Assembly: GCF_039614715.1 (NCBI RefSeq)
Contig: NZ_CP154857.1
Location: 1,550,001-1,614,000, forward strand
Reading direction: 5' to 3'
Length of the DNA stretch: 64,000 nt
Origin: Microbacterium sp. AZCO
GTDB lineage: Bacteria > Actinomycetota > Actinomycetes > Actinomycetales > Microbacteriaceae
Shown: positions 63,991-64,000 of the stretch, piece by piece
Layout: the number at the start of each line of letters is the position of its first letter
Position numbering within the stretch: the stretch's first letter is position 1
Made by a program: the position numbers and the translations under genes
Notes under the pieces: model-generated
What the model was told of the DNA's origin: nothing
The model's database searches: none
The model's input: only the letters and a program-made list of their open reading frames with translations

Positions 63991-64000
63991 GATCGGCTGC

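Overview
The window is high-GC actinobacterial DNA. GTG and TTG starts are common, genes are tightly packed, and the right flank carries ctpE-, gltX-, leuB-, ilvE- and serA-type genes. This gene content fits a Microbacteriaceae member close to Microbacterium; the placement comes from gene content and protein resemblance only, with no database search.

Three blocks can be separated. (1) Left chromosomal flank, about 1-6113: a CtpE-like P-type ATPase cut by the window edge, a CPBP membrane protease, a MarR-type regulator with two winged-helix units, a Tat-exported phosphoesterase/phospholipase C and a small membrane protein. (2) An integrated genomic island, 6114-48881 (about 42.8 kb). (3) Right chromosomal flank, 48882-64000: tRNA-Gln, gltX, a LysR/class V aminotransferase/MFS cluster, a fumarylacetoacetate hydrolase-family protein, ilvE, leuB, a drug exporter with divergent TetR, serA, membrane proteins and a class II glutamine amidotransferase.

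The island boundary is read directly from sequence. The 3' half of tRNA-Gln(CUG) plus its downstream flank is repeated exactly (44 bp) at 6114-6157 and 48838-48881. A tyrosine integrase and a small excisionase-like protein sit just inside the tRNA-proximal end. Within the island, left to right: a decayed DUF1990 gene; a SIR2-domain gene; an IS30 copy; a set of unrecognised genes around a 1144-residue STAND-type NTPase with a degenerate Mrr-like nuclease N-terminus (probably an anti-phage defence cluster); a self-contained sulfatase module (GAP protein, two SulP transporters, Cys-type arylsulfatase and its formylglycine-generating enzyme); a MobF relaxase flanked by four paralogous small DUF7882-like genes; a three-gene translationally coupled recombinase cassette (zinc-ribbon dead recombinase, XRE, active tyrosine recombinase); and an 8.5 kb accessory block (flavin amine oxidase, LAL regulator, carboxymuconolactone decarboxylase-like, duplicated YhgE-like membrane protein, DUF1269, FUSC).

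That last block lies between decayed, inverted copies of the SulP and GAP genes whose intact copies stand at 18.2-20.7 kb, which implies a duplicated divergent pair later split by an insertion. The island has a relaxase but no visible type IV secretion genes, so it looks mobilizable rather than self-transmissible. The best candidates for an undescribed system are the STAND/Mrr-like gene with its divergent and convergent neighbours (11.5-18.0 kb) and the integrase-XRE-zinc-ribbon trio (33.9-36.8 kb).
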